A stretch of 64,000 bases of DNA from Pseudomonadota bacterium. GTDB lineage: Bacteria > Desulfobacterota > Desulfobulbia > Desulfobulbales > JAHJIY01. The notes below the pieces were generated by a model. It saw only the letters and a program-made list of their open reading frames with translations. It was not told the origin of the DNA and did no database searches. How positions within the stretch are numbered: position 1 is the stretch's first letter; every line of letters starts with the position of its first letter. Of the stretch, positions 38,090 through 47,659 are shown piece by piece. Both the position numbers and the translations under genes were made by a program. The stretch lies in contig JAHJIY010000013.1 in assembly GCA_018823175.1 (NCBI GenBank), positions 1 to 64,000 of the forward strand. Reading direction: 5' to 3'.

Positions 38090-39349
38090 ATGTCCAGTAA
38101 AAATAACCGTCATTTTAATACCAGAGTCATTCATGCCGCCCAGACCCCTGGTGATTGGCAAGGGGCAACCCTGCCTCCCATCTGCCAGTCCGCCTCGCAC
38201 CTGCACCCCACAGCGGAAAATCTCAGCGCCACCTTCGGCGGCAAGACTACCGACCATATATACATGCGATTAACCAACCCGACCAACCGGGTCCTGGAAG
38301 AAAAACTTACCTCGCTGGAAGGCGGCAAAGGAGCGGTAGCCATGTCTTCAGGCATGGCGGCGGTGACCAATGGCTGCATGGCTCTTCTGCGGGCCGGCGA
38401 TGAGTTCGTCTGCGGCAATTCATTATTCATGTCGACCTATGTGCTTTTCTGCAATATTTTCAAGAAATATAACATTACCGCCAAACTGGTTGAATCAACC
38501 GATCTTAAGGCCATGGAGCAGGCCATAACCGAAAAAACCAGGTTCATCTATCTGGAGACCATCGGCAATCCCAAGATGGATGTCCCCGACCTGGCGGCGG
38601 CGGCCAAAATCGCCCACCAGCACGGACTGCCATTGCTGGTCGACAATACCCTGGCCACCCCTTATCTGTGCCGACCTCTTGAAATCGGGGCCGACGTGGT
38701 CATCCACTCAACCACCAAGTACCTAAGCGGCCACGGCGACGCCACCGGCGGCATCGTTATTGACGGCGGCAATTTTGACTGGAGCAAATCAAGCCGCTTC
38801 CCGGACTTCAAACCCTTTATCGACCGCAAAGGGCCCCTGGCCTATCTTGACAAGGTCTGGCGCGAGCATCACATCAACTTTGGCACCACCCAGGCGCCGC
38901 TGCATTCTTACCTCACCATGGTCGGTCTCGATACCCTGGCCCTGCGCATGGAACGCCACCTGACAAATGCCAGCGAAGTAGTTTCTTTTCTCAGCAAAAG
39001 ACCGGAAGTTAAATGGATTAATTATCCCGGTCTGCCAGCCAATCCGTCCTTCAAAACCGCAGCCCGGCAATTTGAACAAAAAGGTTTTGGCGGCCTGCTC
39101 GCTTTTGGCCTTACGGACCAGGAGGCCTGTTTCAAGTTTATTAACAACTTGCAGATGATCTATCACTTGGCCAATCTGGGTGACTGCAAAACCCTGGTGA
39201 TTCACCCCTATTCCTCTCAGTATCTCTCCTTCGATGAGCCGACCAGACAGAAGCTGGCCATCACCAGCGACCTGATCCGCCTTTCGGTCGGAATCGAAGC
39301 GGTGGAAGATATCTGCCAGGATATTGGTCAGGCCCTTGATCGACTATAA
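38090..39349 (+). CDS. metY: O-acetylhomoserine sulfhydrylase-type PLP enzyme
   Basis: About 419 residues from the ATG at 38090 (CGAGG upstream). An in-frame TTG at 38051 would add a poor extension. Cys/Met-metabolism PLP family: YMRLTNPTNRVLEEKL, SSGMAAVTN, DNTLATPYLCRP, and the PLP lysine in HSTTKYLSGHGDATGG. Linked to metX and metW, it most likely makes homocysteine from O-acetylhomoserine and sulfide. A methionine gamma-lyase-like reaction cannot be excluded by sequence alone. Confidence 0.9.
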   Translation: MSSKNNRHFNTRVIHAAQTPGDWQGATLPPICQSASHLHPTAENLSATFGGKTTDHIYMRLTNPTNRVLEEKLTSLEGGKGAVAMSSGMAAVTNGCMALLRAGDEFVCGNSLFMSTYVLFCNIFKKYNITAKLVESTDLKAMEQAITEKTRFIYLETIGNPKMDVPDLAAAAKIAHQHGLPLLVDNTLATPYLCRPLEIGADVVIHSTTKYLSGHGDATGGIVIDGGNFDWSKSSRFPDFKPFIDRKGPLAYLDKVWREHHINFGTTQAPLHSYLTMVGLDTLALRMERHLTNASEVVSFLSKRPEVKWINYPGLPANPSFKTAARQFEQKGFGGLLAFGLTDQEACFKFINNLQMIYHLANLGDCKTLVIHPYSSQYLSFDEPTRQKLAITSDLIRLSVGIEAVEDICQDIGQALDRL

Positions 39350-39358
39350 ACAAAGGCC

Positions 39359-40525
39359 ATGAGCGAATACGCAGTCCGCAACAATGATGGTAATTCCGTC
39401 GGCATCGTCGAGAAAAGGACCTTCACCTTTGCCGAACCACCGGACACCATGGCCCTGGAAAGCGGCGTCAAACTGGGTCCGATCAACATCGCCTACGAGA
39501 CCATCGGACAACTAAACGCCGATCGCTCCAATGTGATCCTGATCACCCACGCCTTATCGGGTGATTCCCATGTCGCCGGCTACTACACCGAAAAAGACAA
39601 AAAACCGGGCTGGTGGGAGATCATGGTCGGCCCCGGCAAGGGCATTGATACCGACCGATACTTTGTGGTGTGCGCCAATATTCTGGGCGGCTGCATGGGT
39701 TCCACCGGCCCTTCCTCGATCAATCCCGCCAGCGGCAAGGCCTATGGTCTTGATTTCCCGGTGGTGACCATCGGCGATATGGTCAAGGCCCAGAAAGCCC
39801 TGCTCGACCACCTGGGGATTAAAAAACTGCTGGCCGTCGTCGGCGGCTCGATCGGCGGCATGCAAGTCCTGGAATGGAGCCTTCGGTACCCGGAAATGGT
39901 GACTGCCGCCATTCCCCTGGCCACCACCACCAGGCACTCTGCCCTGGCCATCGCCTTTAACGAGGTGGGCCGGCAGGCGATCATGGCCGACCCGAACTGG
40001 AACCGGGGCAATTATTATGACGGCCCCCGGCCCAATCTGGGGCTGGCCGTAGCCAGGATGATCGGCCATGTCACATATCTGTCTGACGAGTCGATGCGTC
40101 AAAAATTCGGGCGCCGATTGCAGGACAAGAGAGATTTCTCTTTTAATTTCGACGCTGATTTCCAGGTGGAAAGTTATCTGCGGCATCAGGGCTCAAAATT
40201 TGTGGAAAGATTTGACGCCAACTCGTTTCTTTACATCACCAAGGCCGCCGACTACTTCGATCTTAAGAATCAGCATGGGGCCGGCTCCCAGGTTGAGGCC
40301 TTTGCCAAGGCCCAGGCCAAATTTCTGGTCGTCTCCTTCACCTCCGACTGGCTCTATCCCACTTACCAGTCAAAGGCCATGGTCAAAGCGATGAAGAAAA
40401 ACGGCCTGGACGTAAGTTTCTGCGAGATCAAGGCCGATTGCGGCCACGATGCTTTTCTGTTGCCCAATGCGCGGTTGGCCAGTCTGATCAAAGGATTTCT
40501 CGAACGGGTTCAGCTGGAATCATGA
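39359..40525 (+). CDS. metX: Homoserine O-acetyltransferase
   Basis: 388 residues. Alpha/beta hydrolase of the MetX family: ITHALSGDSHVAGYY, nucleophile elbow VVGGSIGGMQVLEWSLRYPE (Ser), and C-terminal DCGHDAFLLP (Asp/His). It forms O-acetylhomoserine from acetyl-CoA for the MetY enzyme upstream. It starts 10 bp after metY and overlaps metW by 4 bp (ATGA). Confidence 0.95.
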   Translation: MSEYAVRNNDGNSVGIVEKRTFTFAEPPDTMALESGVKLGPINIAYETIGQLNADRSNVILITHALSGDSHVAGYYTEKDKKPGWWEIMVGPGKGIDTDRYFVVCANILGGCMGSTGPSSINPASGKAYGLDFPVVTIGDMVKAQKALLDHLGIKKLLAVVGGSIGGMQVLEWSLRYPEMVTAAIPLATTTRHSALAIAFNEVGRQAIMADPNWNRGNYYDGPRPNLGLAVARMIGHVTYLSDESMRQKFGRRLQDKRDFSFNFDADFQVESYLRHQGSKFVERFDANSFLYITKAADYFDLKNQHGAGSQVEAFAKAQAKFLVVSFTSDWLYPTYQSKAMVKAMKKNGLDVSFCEIKADCGHDAFLLPNARLASLIKGFLERVQLES

Positions 40526-41148
40526 AAACTGATCACAAAAAAATGCGTTTTGACCTGCAGTTGATCGCCGACTGGATTGAGCCAGGCAGCCGGGTTCTTG
40601 ATCTTGGTTGCGGCAGCGGCGATCTACTCTTCTATTTAAAGAAAAATAAACAGGTGGCGGGCACCGGGATTGAAAACGACGAGGACAAGGCGGCCCAATG
40701 CATTAACAAAGGACTATCCGTCCTGCAGGGCGATATAAACGAAGAGGTACTCGATTATCCGGACAACGCCTTTGACTATGTAATCTTAAGTCAAACTCTG
40801 CAACAGGTTTACGAACCGCACAAATTAATCAGCAATTTGCTCAAAATCGGCAAAAAGGTCATTGTCTCCTTCCCCAACTTTAGTAACTGGCGGATCAGGA
40901 TGCAGATTTTTTTTACCGGATACGCGCCCAAAAGCAGACAACTACCCTACGAATGGTACGATACCCCAAACATCAGGGTCATCACCATCAAGGACTTCCG
41001 GCGATTTGTCAAAAAAACCGGCTGCCGGATAATCAATGAAGTGGCGATCAATACCCACAGCCATGATCGACAGGGGAAAATCATTTCTTTTCTCTCTAAC
41101 CTCCGCGCCACTTATGGAATTTTCCTAATCGAGAAGAAGGACCATTGA
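40522..41148 (+). CDS. metW: Methionine biosynthesis protein MetW
   Basis: About 208 residues from the ATG overlapping the metX stop. Methyltransferase-like fold with VLDLGCGSGDLLFYL, VILSQTLQQV and VSFPNFSNWRIR, ending LIEKKDH, as in MetW. MetW supports MetX activity in many proteobacteria, and the metX-metW order is the common one. Reading frame upstream of 40522 is open but lies inside metX. Confidence 0.93.
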   Translation: MKTDHKKMRFDLQLIADWIEPGSRVLDLGCGSGDLLFYLKKNKQVAGTGIENDEDKAAQCINKGLSVLQGDINEEVLDYPDNAFDYVILSQTLQQVYEPHKLISNLLKIGKKVIVSFPNFSNWRIRMQIFFTGYAPKSRQLPYEWYDTPNIRVITIKDFRRFVKKTGCRIINEVAINTHSHDRQGKIISFLSNLRATYGIFLIEKKDH

Positions 41149-41149
41149 T

Positions 41150-42115
41150 ATGACCATAGAAATCGATCCAAAAAAATGTGTTGATGAAGCCGAAGGCATT
41201 GCCCACCTGTATGATGAAATTCCGCCGGTAGTCAAAAAACTGGCGGCCTCATGCAACCGACATGAATGCCTCGGCCATGTCGGATCAATCCCGATCCCGA
41301 CCCATGAGGCGGTAATTGAAATTATTCACCAGGCGCGGCGCATTCTGTTTCCGGGATACTTCACTCAGACCTCGATCAACCCGGCCAACCTGGAATACTT
41401 CCTGGGCCAGGAGACCACCGAACTTTTTGAAAATCTGGCCAAGCAAGTGGTCCTGGCCATTCAACACGAATGCTTTCTGGCCCGCCAATCCTGCACCAAA
41501 TGCGAAAAACAGGGCCACGAAAAAGCGATAAAATTTATCGAAACCCTACCCGAGATCAACCGGATGCTGGCCAAAGATATCCAGGCCGCACTTGACGGCG
41601 ATCCGGCCGCCAAAGGTCACGATGAGGTAATCTTCAGCTATCCAGGCTTACTGGCGGTCAGCATCTACCGGATGGCCCATGAGCTGCACAACCTGAAAGT
41701 GCCGGTCATTCCGCGAATCATGACCGAACACGCCCACAGTCTGACCGGGATCGACATCCACCCCGGCGCCACCATCGGCCAGAGTTTTTTCATCGACCAC
41801 GGGACCGGGGTGGTCATCGGCGAGACCACTTTGATCGGCGACCGGGTCAGACTTTATCAGGGAGTGACCCTCGGCGCCCTTTCCCTGACCAGAGATGCCG
41901 GCCAGAGATATCGCGACATCAAACGTCATCCAACCATTGAGGACGACGTGATCATTTACGCCAACTCCACCATTCTTGGCGGAGAGACCACGATCGGGGC
42001 CAGATCAGTGATCGGCGGTAACATCTGGGTCACCGAAAGCGTCCCGGCCGATACCAAGGTTCTATTAAAAAAACCTGAGCTGATATACAGCGGCAACGGA
42101 TCCACGGTAAAATAA
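41150..42115 (+). CDS. cysE: Serine O-acetyltransferase, EpsC type
   Basis: 321 residues. The N-terminal helical domain has a Cys pair (SCTKCEKQGH). The C-terminal left-handed beta-helix has DIHPGATIGQSFFIDHGTGVVIGETTLIGDRVRLYQGVTLGA and the EDDVIIYANSTILGG turns. It makes O-acetylserine from serine and acetyl-CoA. It is 2 bp after metW and 17 bp before cysK, so the cysteine pair continues the methionine operon. The length matches the EpsC subgroup rather than enteric CysE. Confidence 0.93.
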   Translation: MTIEIDPKKCVDEAEGIAHLYDEIPPVVKKLAASCNRHECLGHVGSIPIPTHEAVIEIIHQARRILFPGYFTQTSINPANLEYFLGQETTELFENLAKQVVLAIQHECFLARQSCTKCEKQGHEKAIKFIETLPEINRMLAKDIQAALDGDPAAKGHDEVIFSYPGLLAVSIYRMAHELHNLKVPVIPRIMTEHAHSLTGIDIHPGATIGQSFFIDHGTGVVIGETTLIGDRVRLYQGVTLGALSLTRDAGQRYRDIKRHPTIEDDVIIYANSTILGGETTIGARSVIGGNIWVTESVPADTKVLLKKPELIYSGNGSTVK

Positions 42116-42132
42116 TATAAGGAGAATCAATA

Positions 42133-43059
42133 ATGGCAAATATCCTCTCAAATCTAACCAAGTTAATCGGTTCAACTCCTTTAGTCAGACTGGACAATTT
42201 GGCCGGCGGGGCAAAAGGTGTGCTGTTTGCCAAACTTGAGTCCCAGAACCCTCTGTCCAGCGTCAAGGACCGGATTGGCAAGGCGATGATCGAAACGGCC
42301 GAAGCCGATGGCCGGATCAAGGCCGGCACCACCATTATCGAACCGACCAGCGGCAACACCGGCATTGCCTTGGCCTTTATCTGCGCAGCCAGAAAATATC
42401 GACTGATTCTGACCATGCCGGAAACGATGAGCATCGAACGCCGCAAGCTGCTCAAACATTTCGGGGCCGAACTGGTCCTCACCCCCGGGCCGGACGGAAT
42501 GAAAGGGGCCATCGCCATGGCCCGTGAGTTACAGGTCAACACCCCAAACTCCTTCATGCCTGACCAGTTCGCCAACCCGGCCAACCCGGAGATCCACCGC
42601 AAAACCACGGCCGAAGAGATCTGGAAGGACACCGAAGGCAAAGTTGACATTTTTGTCGCCGGGGTCGGAACCGGCGGCACCATTACCGGGGTCTCGGAAG
42701 TGCTCAAGGCCCGCAAGCCTTCATTAATTTCGGTCGCAGTCGAACCGGCCAACTCGCCGGTTCTTTCCGGGGGTAAACCGGGCCCCCATAAAATTCAAGG
42801 AATCGGCGCCGGATTTATCCCTGAAGTGCTAAACAGAGAAATCATCGACGAAGTAATCACCGTTGAAAACGAACAGGCCATAGAAACGGCCAGAAAACTG
42901 GCAAAATCCGAAGGCATCCTCTGCGGGATCTCCTCCGGGGCTGCGGCCTGGGCCGCACTACAAATGGCCAACCGACCGGAAAATAAAGGGAAAAACATCG
43001 TGGTAATTCTGCCGGATACCGGTGAAAGATATCTGAGCACCGACCTGTTGCAGGAGTAA
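42133..43059 (+). CDS. cysK: Cysteine synthase
   Basis: 308 residues. PLP lysine in [10 protein letters not shown] (about 46), [13 protein letters not shown], and glycine loop [10 protein letters not shown], the standard O-acetylserine sulfhydrylase set. It makes cysteine from O-acetylserine and sulfide. Ribosome site AAGGAGA. Last intact gene of the sulfur amino acid operon. Confidence 0.96.
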   Translation: MANILSNLTKLIGSTPLVRLDNLAGGAKGVLFAKLESQNPLSSVKDRIGKAMIETAEADGRIKAGTTIIEPTSGNTGIALAFICAARKYRLILTMPETMSIERRKLLKHFGAELVLTPGPDGMKGAIAMARELQVNTPNSFMPDQFANPANPEIHRKTTAEEIWKDTEGKVDIFVAGVGTGGTITGVSEVLKARKPSLISVAVEPANSPVLSGGKPGPHKIQGIGAGFIPEVLNREIIDEVITVENEQAIETARKLAKSEGILCGISSGAAAWAALQMANRPENKGKNIVVILPDTGERYLSTDLLQE

Positions 43060-43068
43060 ATTTAGCCA

Positions 43069-43567
43069 ATAGCCAGAATAATTTCTCTAAATGTCAGCCC
43101 GTCCACCGGCACCGAAAAAAACCGGTGACCAGCATCGAAGTCAGGCCGGGGCATGGGATGGCAGGCGATGCCCATGCCCGGAACTGGCACCGGCAGATCA
43201 GCCTGCTGGCCATTGAAAGCATCAACAAGATGAGCAAAGACAACCCGGAACTTAAACCAGGCTCCTTTGCCGAAAAAATCACCACCCAGGGGCTCGACCT
43301 GCCAGCCCTGCCTGCGGTAAAGTAGAGCTCGAAATCACCCAGATCGGCAAAAAATGTCATGCCAGGTGTGACATCTTTCACCGGACCGGGGACTACATTA
43401 TGCCGAAAGAAGGGGTCTTCGCCAAAGTCATCATTGGCGGGACCTTGTTCCGAGATGAAGAAATAAAGATCAAGAGCCTTTCTACCGCCCCATAATTCCC
43501 CGCCGGAACCGCATTAATCAAGTGGCTGCAGGATATTTCCTTTGACAAACACCCCAAGTTTATTTAA
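43069..43567 (+). pseudogene. Decayed MOSC-domain gene
   Basis: Recognisable MOSC pieces run through three frames. Frame A from 43069 reads ARIISLNVSPSTGTEK, with ATA where a start ATG would stand. Frame B from about 43119 reads KPVTSIEVRPGHGMAGDAHARNWHRQ...GSFAEKITTQGLDLPALP. Frame C from 43316 reads GKVELEITQIGKKCHARCDIF...GVFAKVIIGG. The first shift is in an A-run; the second comes with loss of a few codons. Frame C stops at 43493 and continues in frame to 43567 as GTALIKWLQDISFDKHPKFI. MOSC proteins carry a conserved Cys (here KKCHARC) and act on molybdenum-cofactor sulfur. Clearly a remnant. Confidence 0.75.
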
Positions 43568-43607
43568 CTAGTTGCGTTCATAAATATAATTGAAAAATAA
43601 AAGCCAT

Positions 43608-43677
43608 GAGCTATCAGCCGTCAGCAGTTAGCTTTACACGCACCATAATTGATTTAGCTAAAAGCTGATCGCTAACC
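43608..43677. repeat. AGCTATCAGC/TTAGC-type low-complexity repeat
   Basis: GAGCTATCAGCCGTCAGCAG and TTAGCTAAAAGCTGATCGC are degenerate copies in opposite orientation within the spacer before msbA. No coding potential. Confidence 0.35.
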
Positions 43678-43703
43678 ACCAAGAGCTTCATCCCGGACAA
43701 ACC

Positions 43704-45428
43704 ATGTCTGAAAAAGAAATCCTCAAACGCATATATCAATTGGTCAAGCCCTACCGAACGGCGATGCTCCTGGCCATGCTCTGCATGGTTTTAGTCGCCG
43801 GCTTCAGCGCCGCCCAGGCCTATATGGTTAAACCTCTGCTCGACAAGATATTTTTCGAGCAGGACAAATATCTGCTCAATCTCCTGCCTTTGGCGCTGGT
43901 GGCGATCTTTCTGGCCAAAGGTTTTTTCTATTACGGCTACACGGTCCTCCTGCAAAAAGTGGGGCAATCCGTCATCAAAGACCTGCGAAACAAGGTCTAC
44001 AGCCATATCCAATCCCTACCGATCTCCTTTTTCCACAAGACCCCGACCGGCGAGCTGATCTCCCGGATAATTTCGGATGTCACCTTGTTGCAAGGGGCGG
44101 TGTCTCAGGCGTTAGTGGTTGTCCTCAAAGATTCCTTCCAGGTCATCGCCCTGCTTGGCGTCGTCTTTTACCAGAACTGGCAACTTGCCTCGATGTCGAT
44201 CCTCTTTCTGCCGGTCGCCTGTGTGCCGATCATCATCTTTGGCCGGATCCATCGTAAACTGAGCAACAACAATCAGCAAACCGTGGCCGCCGTCTCCAAC
44301 GTCATGCATGAAACCATTGCCGGCAACCGGATCGTCAAGGCCTTTTGTATGGAAGATTACGAAAGCAGTCGTTTTGCCAAAGTGGTGCAAAAATTATATG
44401 ACCTGATCATCAGCGACACCAAGGTCAAAAGTTTTTCCCACAGCCTGATGGAACTGCTCGGTGGAACGTTTGTCGCTTTCATCCTCTGGTATGGCGGCAG
44501 CGAGGTCTTAGACGGCCACTCAACGCCGGGCACCTTCTTTTCGTTTCTTACCGCCCTGGTTATGATCTATGAACCGATCAAAGGGATAAGCAGTGTAAAC
44601 AGTATGATCCAACAGGGATTGGCCGCTTCAATCAGGGTCTTCACCGTCCTTGACACCAAACCGGAAATCACCGATAAGCCGGGCGCCATCGATCTGACGC
44701 CCATGCAGAACGAACTGGAACTAAGGAACGTCTCTTTTACCTACGACAACAAGGTCCAGGTCCTTGACCGGATCCAGCTGACGATCAAAAAAGGCGAGGC
44801 CCTGGCTATCGTCGGCACCAGCGGTGCCGGAAAAACCAGTATGGTCAACCTGGTCCCCCGTTTTTTCGAAGTGACCAAAGGCCAGGTCTTGCTGGACGGT
44901 CACGACGTCCGTGACGTCACCTTAAAATCACTGCGCAGCCAGATCGCCATGGTGACCCAGCAGACCATTCTTTTTAACGATACCATTCGCAACAATATCG
45001 CTTACGGCGACCTTAATTGTACGGAGGAAGAAATCATTGAAGCCGCCCGGGCCGCCCATGCCCTTGACTTCATCAACGAACAGGCGGCCGGTTTTGACAC
45101 CGTGATCGGCGAATCAGGGGCCAAACTCTCCGGCGGCCAGCGCCAGCGCTTGTCCATTGCCCGGGCCCTTTTAAAAAACGCCCCCATCCTTATTCTGGAC
45201 GAGGCCACCTCATCACTTGATACCGAATCGGAACGCGAGGTCCAGAAAGCCCTGGAAAACCTGATGAAAAACCGGACGACCCTGGTTATTGCCCACCGCC
45301 TGTCCACCATCCGCAAGGCCGACCGGATCATCGTGATGCAAAACGGTCGCATCGTTGAGGAAGGAAATCACGATGACCTGCTGGCCGCCCACGGCATTTA
45401 CCGGATGCTGCACAACATGCAACACTAA
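43704..45428 (+). CDS. msbA: Lipid A export ABC transporter MsbA
   Basis: 574 residues, a half-transporter with an N-terminal six-helix membrane domain (about 20-310) and a C-terminal ATPase: IVGTSGAGKTS (Walker A), LSGGQRQRLSIARALL (signature), LILDEATSSLD (Walker B). Closest to MsbA, which flips lipid A-core across the inner membrane. It opens the envelope polysaccharide region. No lpxK follows it, unlike in enterobacteria. Confidence 0.92.
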   Translation: MSEKEILKRIYQLVKPYRTAMLLAMLCMVLVAGFSAAQAYMVKPLLDKIFFEQDKYLLNLLPLALVAIFLAKGFFYYGYTVLLQKVGQSVIKDLRNKVYSHIQSLPISFFHKTPTGELISRIISDVTLLQGAVSQALVVVLKDSFQVIALLGVVFYQNWQLASMSILFLPVACVPIIIFGRIHRKLSNNNQQTVAAVSNVMHETIAGNRIVKAFCMEDYESSRFAKVVQKLYDLIISDTKVKSFSHSLMELLGGTFVAFILWYGGSEVLDGHSTPGTFFSFLTALVMIYEPIKGISSVNSMIQQGLAASIRVFTVLDTKPEITDKPGAIDLTPMQNELELRNVSFTYDNKVQVLDRIQLTIKKGEALAIVGTSGAGKTSMVNLVPRFFEVTKGQVLLDGHDVRDVTLKSLRSQIAMVTQQTILFNDTIRNNIAYGDLNCTEEEIIEAARAAHALDFINEQAAGFDTVIGESGAKLSGGQRQRLSIARALLKNAPILILDEATSSLDTESEREVQKALENLMKNRTTLVIAHRLSTIRKADRIIVMQNGRIVEEGNHDDLLAAHGIYRMLHNMQH

Positions 45429-45457
45429 CCGGCTAACTTTTTCAGCCTGAAAGCCAT

Positions 45458-46423
45458 ATGAAACCGCTTGCGATCCATGCCTTTTTTGATACCCGCAAAG
45501 GCCACGAAAAACAAACCAGGGGCGTATTGCAAGCACTGGCGGCCTTGACCCCGGTGCAAGTTACCGAACATCGACTACCCCTCCCTTCTCTCCTCACCAG
45601 GATCACGGACTGGCTGCGATATCTGCTCGCCCCGATCCTGCCAGACCGAAAAATAAATTTATCGGACACCGACCTGATCATCGGCACCGGCAGTCGCTGC
45701 CACATTCCAATGCTGCTTGCCGGCCGACAAAATCGGGCAAGCAACCCTAAGATCATCACCAGCATGTCTCCTGACCGGATCTTGCTCAACAAATTCGATC
45801 TTTGCCTGGTCCCGCTCCATGATGACATTCCAGAGGCGGACAATATTCTCAAAACAACCGGCCCTCCGTGTCCGGTATCCAACAAGGGCCAACACGACAA
45901 GGCAAAAGGACTGATCCTGATCGGCGGCATCAACAATAAAAGCCACCACTGGCAAACCCCGGTCATCACGAAACAGGTCAAAGAAGTAATCAAAGCGGAC
46001 CCTGAAATCCACTGGACGGTGTCATCCTCGCCACGTACGCCGACCGGGACCATTGAGTTACTTGAAATAATCTGCCGAGAGTGTGATAATGCCGACTTCT
46101 TTCGAGCCGAGGACACCGGTGACGGCTGGATCGAAAAGCAATATGAACAGAATAGTACGGTCTGGGTGACGGCGGACAGTATGTCGATGACCTACGAGGC
46201 CTTATCAGCCGGCTGCCGGGTAGGTGTTTTCCCGATCAAGTGGAAAAAGAATAACAATAAATATCAACGCAGCCTCGCCTCGCTGATCGAAAAAAACTTA
46301 ATTCTCCCCTTTGAGGAATGGCAAAAAGGCAAATCCTTCGGCCGGCAGACTTTGCTGCTTGACGAGGCCGGGGTTTGCGCCAAAGAAATACTAAAAAGAT
46401 GGTGGCCGGAAAAATTACAGTAG
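45458..46423 (+). CDS. ELM1-family putative glycosyltransferase-like protein
   Basis: 321 residues. It resembles the ELM1/DUF1022 family (plant mitochondrial fission ELM1 and bacterial homologues): IGTGSRCHIPMLLAGRQ, LIGGINNKSHHW, VSSSPRTPTGT, VTADSMSMTYEALSAGCRVGVFP. The fold is GT-B-like, and VTADSMSM is the usual family block. Set between msbA and glycosyltransferases, it probably acts in LPS core or polysaccharide assembly. The activity is not established. Its end overlaps the next gene's start. Confidence 0.8.
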   Translation: MKPLAIHAFFDTRKGHEKQTRGVLQALAALTPVQVTEHRLPLPSLLTRITDWLRYLLAPILPDRKINLSDTDLIIGTGSRCHIPMLLAGRQNRASNPKIITSMSPDRILLNKFDLCLVPLHDDIPEADNILKTTGPPCPVSNKGQHDKAKGLILIGGINNKSHHWQTPVITKQVKEVIKADPEIHWTVSSSPRTPTGTIELLEIICRECDNADFFRAEDTGDGWIEKQYEQNSTVWVTADSMSMTYEALSAGCRVGVFPIKWKKNNNKYQRSLASLIEKNLILPFEEWQKGKSFGRQTLLLDEAGVCAKEILKRWWPEKLQ

Positions 46424-47553
46424 TGCAGATGCTGCCGGATTTACACTCCGGCGGCGTTGAGCGCGGCACCCTGGAACTGGGTTCTTATTTATCCCAAAGG
46501 GGCCACCGGTCCATCGTGATCTCCAACGGAGGTCGGCTGGTTCCTCGTCTTGAACAGGAAGGCAGCAGTCATCTCTGCTGGCCGGTCGGCAAAAAAAGTC
46601 CGGCCACCTTCAAATATCTGCTGCCGCTTCGAAAATTCCTGCTGGAGCAGAAGGTTGATATCCTGCACCTGCGCTCAAGGGTCCCGGCCTGGCTCGGTTA
46701 TCTCGCCTGGCTCAGTATCCCGCCCGCCAAAAGACCAACCCTGATCACCACCTTTCATGGCTTTTATTCAATCAACAAGTACAGCGCCATTATGACCAAA
46801 GGGGAAAGGGTAATCGCAATTTCCCGAACTATTGCCCAGCACATCAAAGAAAATTATCACATCCAGGCGGAAAAAATAGTAACTATACATCGCGGGGTTG
46901 ATATCGATGCCTTTGATCCGGCAAAAGTATCTGAAGAGAGACTGACGATTTTACAAAAACAATGGCGTATTTCCGGCAATCCAACCCCGATCATCATGCT
47001 ACCCGGCAGGATCTCGCCCTGGAAGGGGCATGATATCTTGATTCAGGCCCTGGCTGAGTTGAAAGATCTGGCCTGGACTGCGGTTTTTATCGGCGATCCG
47101 GCCGGCAATCCACGCCTCACCGATAATTTAAAAGAGATGCTCCAAAAATATCATTTAACCAGGAGGGTTAAATTTGTCGGCCATTGTGATGACATGCCCG
47201 CCGCCTATCTGCTGGCCGATCTCGTGGTCTCGGCCGCCTCGACTGAACCGGAAGCCTTTGGCCGGGTCTCGGTTGAAGCGGCGGCCATGGGCAAACCGGT
47301 AATCGCTTCCGCCCATGGCGGTAGCCTGGAGACAGTGCTGCCGGGGAAAACCGGCTGGCTGGTCAAGCCAAACAATGCCCACAGTCTTGCCAAGGCCCTG
47401 GCCCCGGCAATTGTCGACCATGATCTGCGCCGGAAACTCGGTCGGCAGGGACAAGACTGGGTGAGAAATAATTTCACGGTGGCCGGCATGTGCGCCAAAA
47501 CCCTGACTCTATACGAAGAATTATTATTGAAGAGAAAAGTAAATAGTGAATAG
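46399..47553 (+). CDS. GT4-family glycosyltransferase
   Basis: About 384 residues from the ATG at 46399, overlapping the ELM1-like gene by 25 bp. N-terminal MLPDLHSGGVERGTLELG, donor-binding part with LPGRISPWKGHDILIQAL, and the EPEAFGRVSVEAAAMGKPVIAS block typical of family 4 retaining transferases. No membrane helix. The last residues (KRKVNSE) are encoded by the start of a simple repeat. Likely LPS core or O-chain assembly; the sugar is unknown. Confidence 0.88.
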   Translation: MVAGKITVVQMLPDLHSGGVERGTLELGSYLSQRGHRSIVISNGGRLVPRLEQEGSSHLCWPVGKKSPATFKYLLPLRKFLLEQKVDILHLRSRVPAWLGYLAWLSIPPAKRPTLITTFHGFYSINKYSAIMTKGERVIAISRTIAQHIKENYHIQAEKIVTIHRGVDIDAFDPAKVSEERLTILQKQWRISGNPTPIIMLPGRISPWKGHDILIQALAELKDLAWTAVFIGDPAGNPRLTDNLKEMLQKYHLTRRVKFVGHCDDMPAAYLLADLVVSAASTEPEAFGRVSVEAAAMGKPVIASAHGGSLETVLPGKTGWLVKPNNAHSLAKALAPAIVDHDLRRKLGRQGQDWVRNNFTVAGMCAKTLTLYEELLLKRKVNSE

Positions 47554-47635
47554 TAAATAGTAATGAGTGAATAGTATCGAGTTTTTACCACTTGTCACTT
47601 TTCACGATTCACTCGTCACTCTTCACTTGTCACAA
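47536..47635. repeat. Low-complexity AATAGT/GTCACT repeat between glycosyltransferase genes
   Basis: Left half: degenerate AAATAGTGAATAGT units. Right half: degenerate TCACTTGTCACTCGTCAC units. GAGTGAAT (47565-47572) and ATTCACTC (47607-47614) are exact inverted copies, so a hairpin is possible. The left part reads into the end of the upstream gene. Confidence 0.5.
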
Positions 47636-47659
47636 ATAAACCAAAATGCTGGAAACAAG

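Noticed and set aside
43105-43120. In-frame TGA in the MOSC remnant as a possible selenocysteine
   Set aside because: The frame changes at the A-run just before it, and the MOSC similarity continues in another frame, so it is a frameshift, not Sec.
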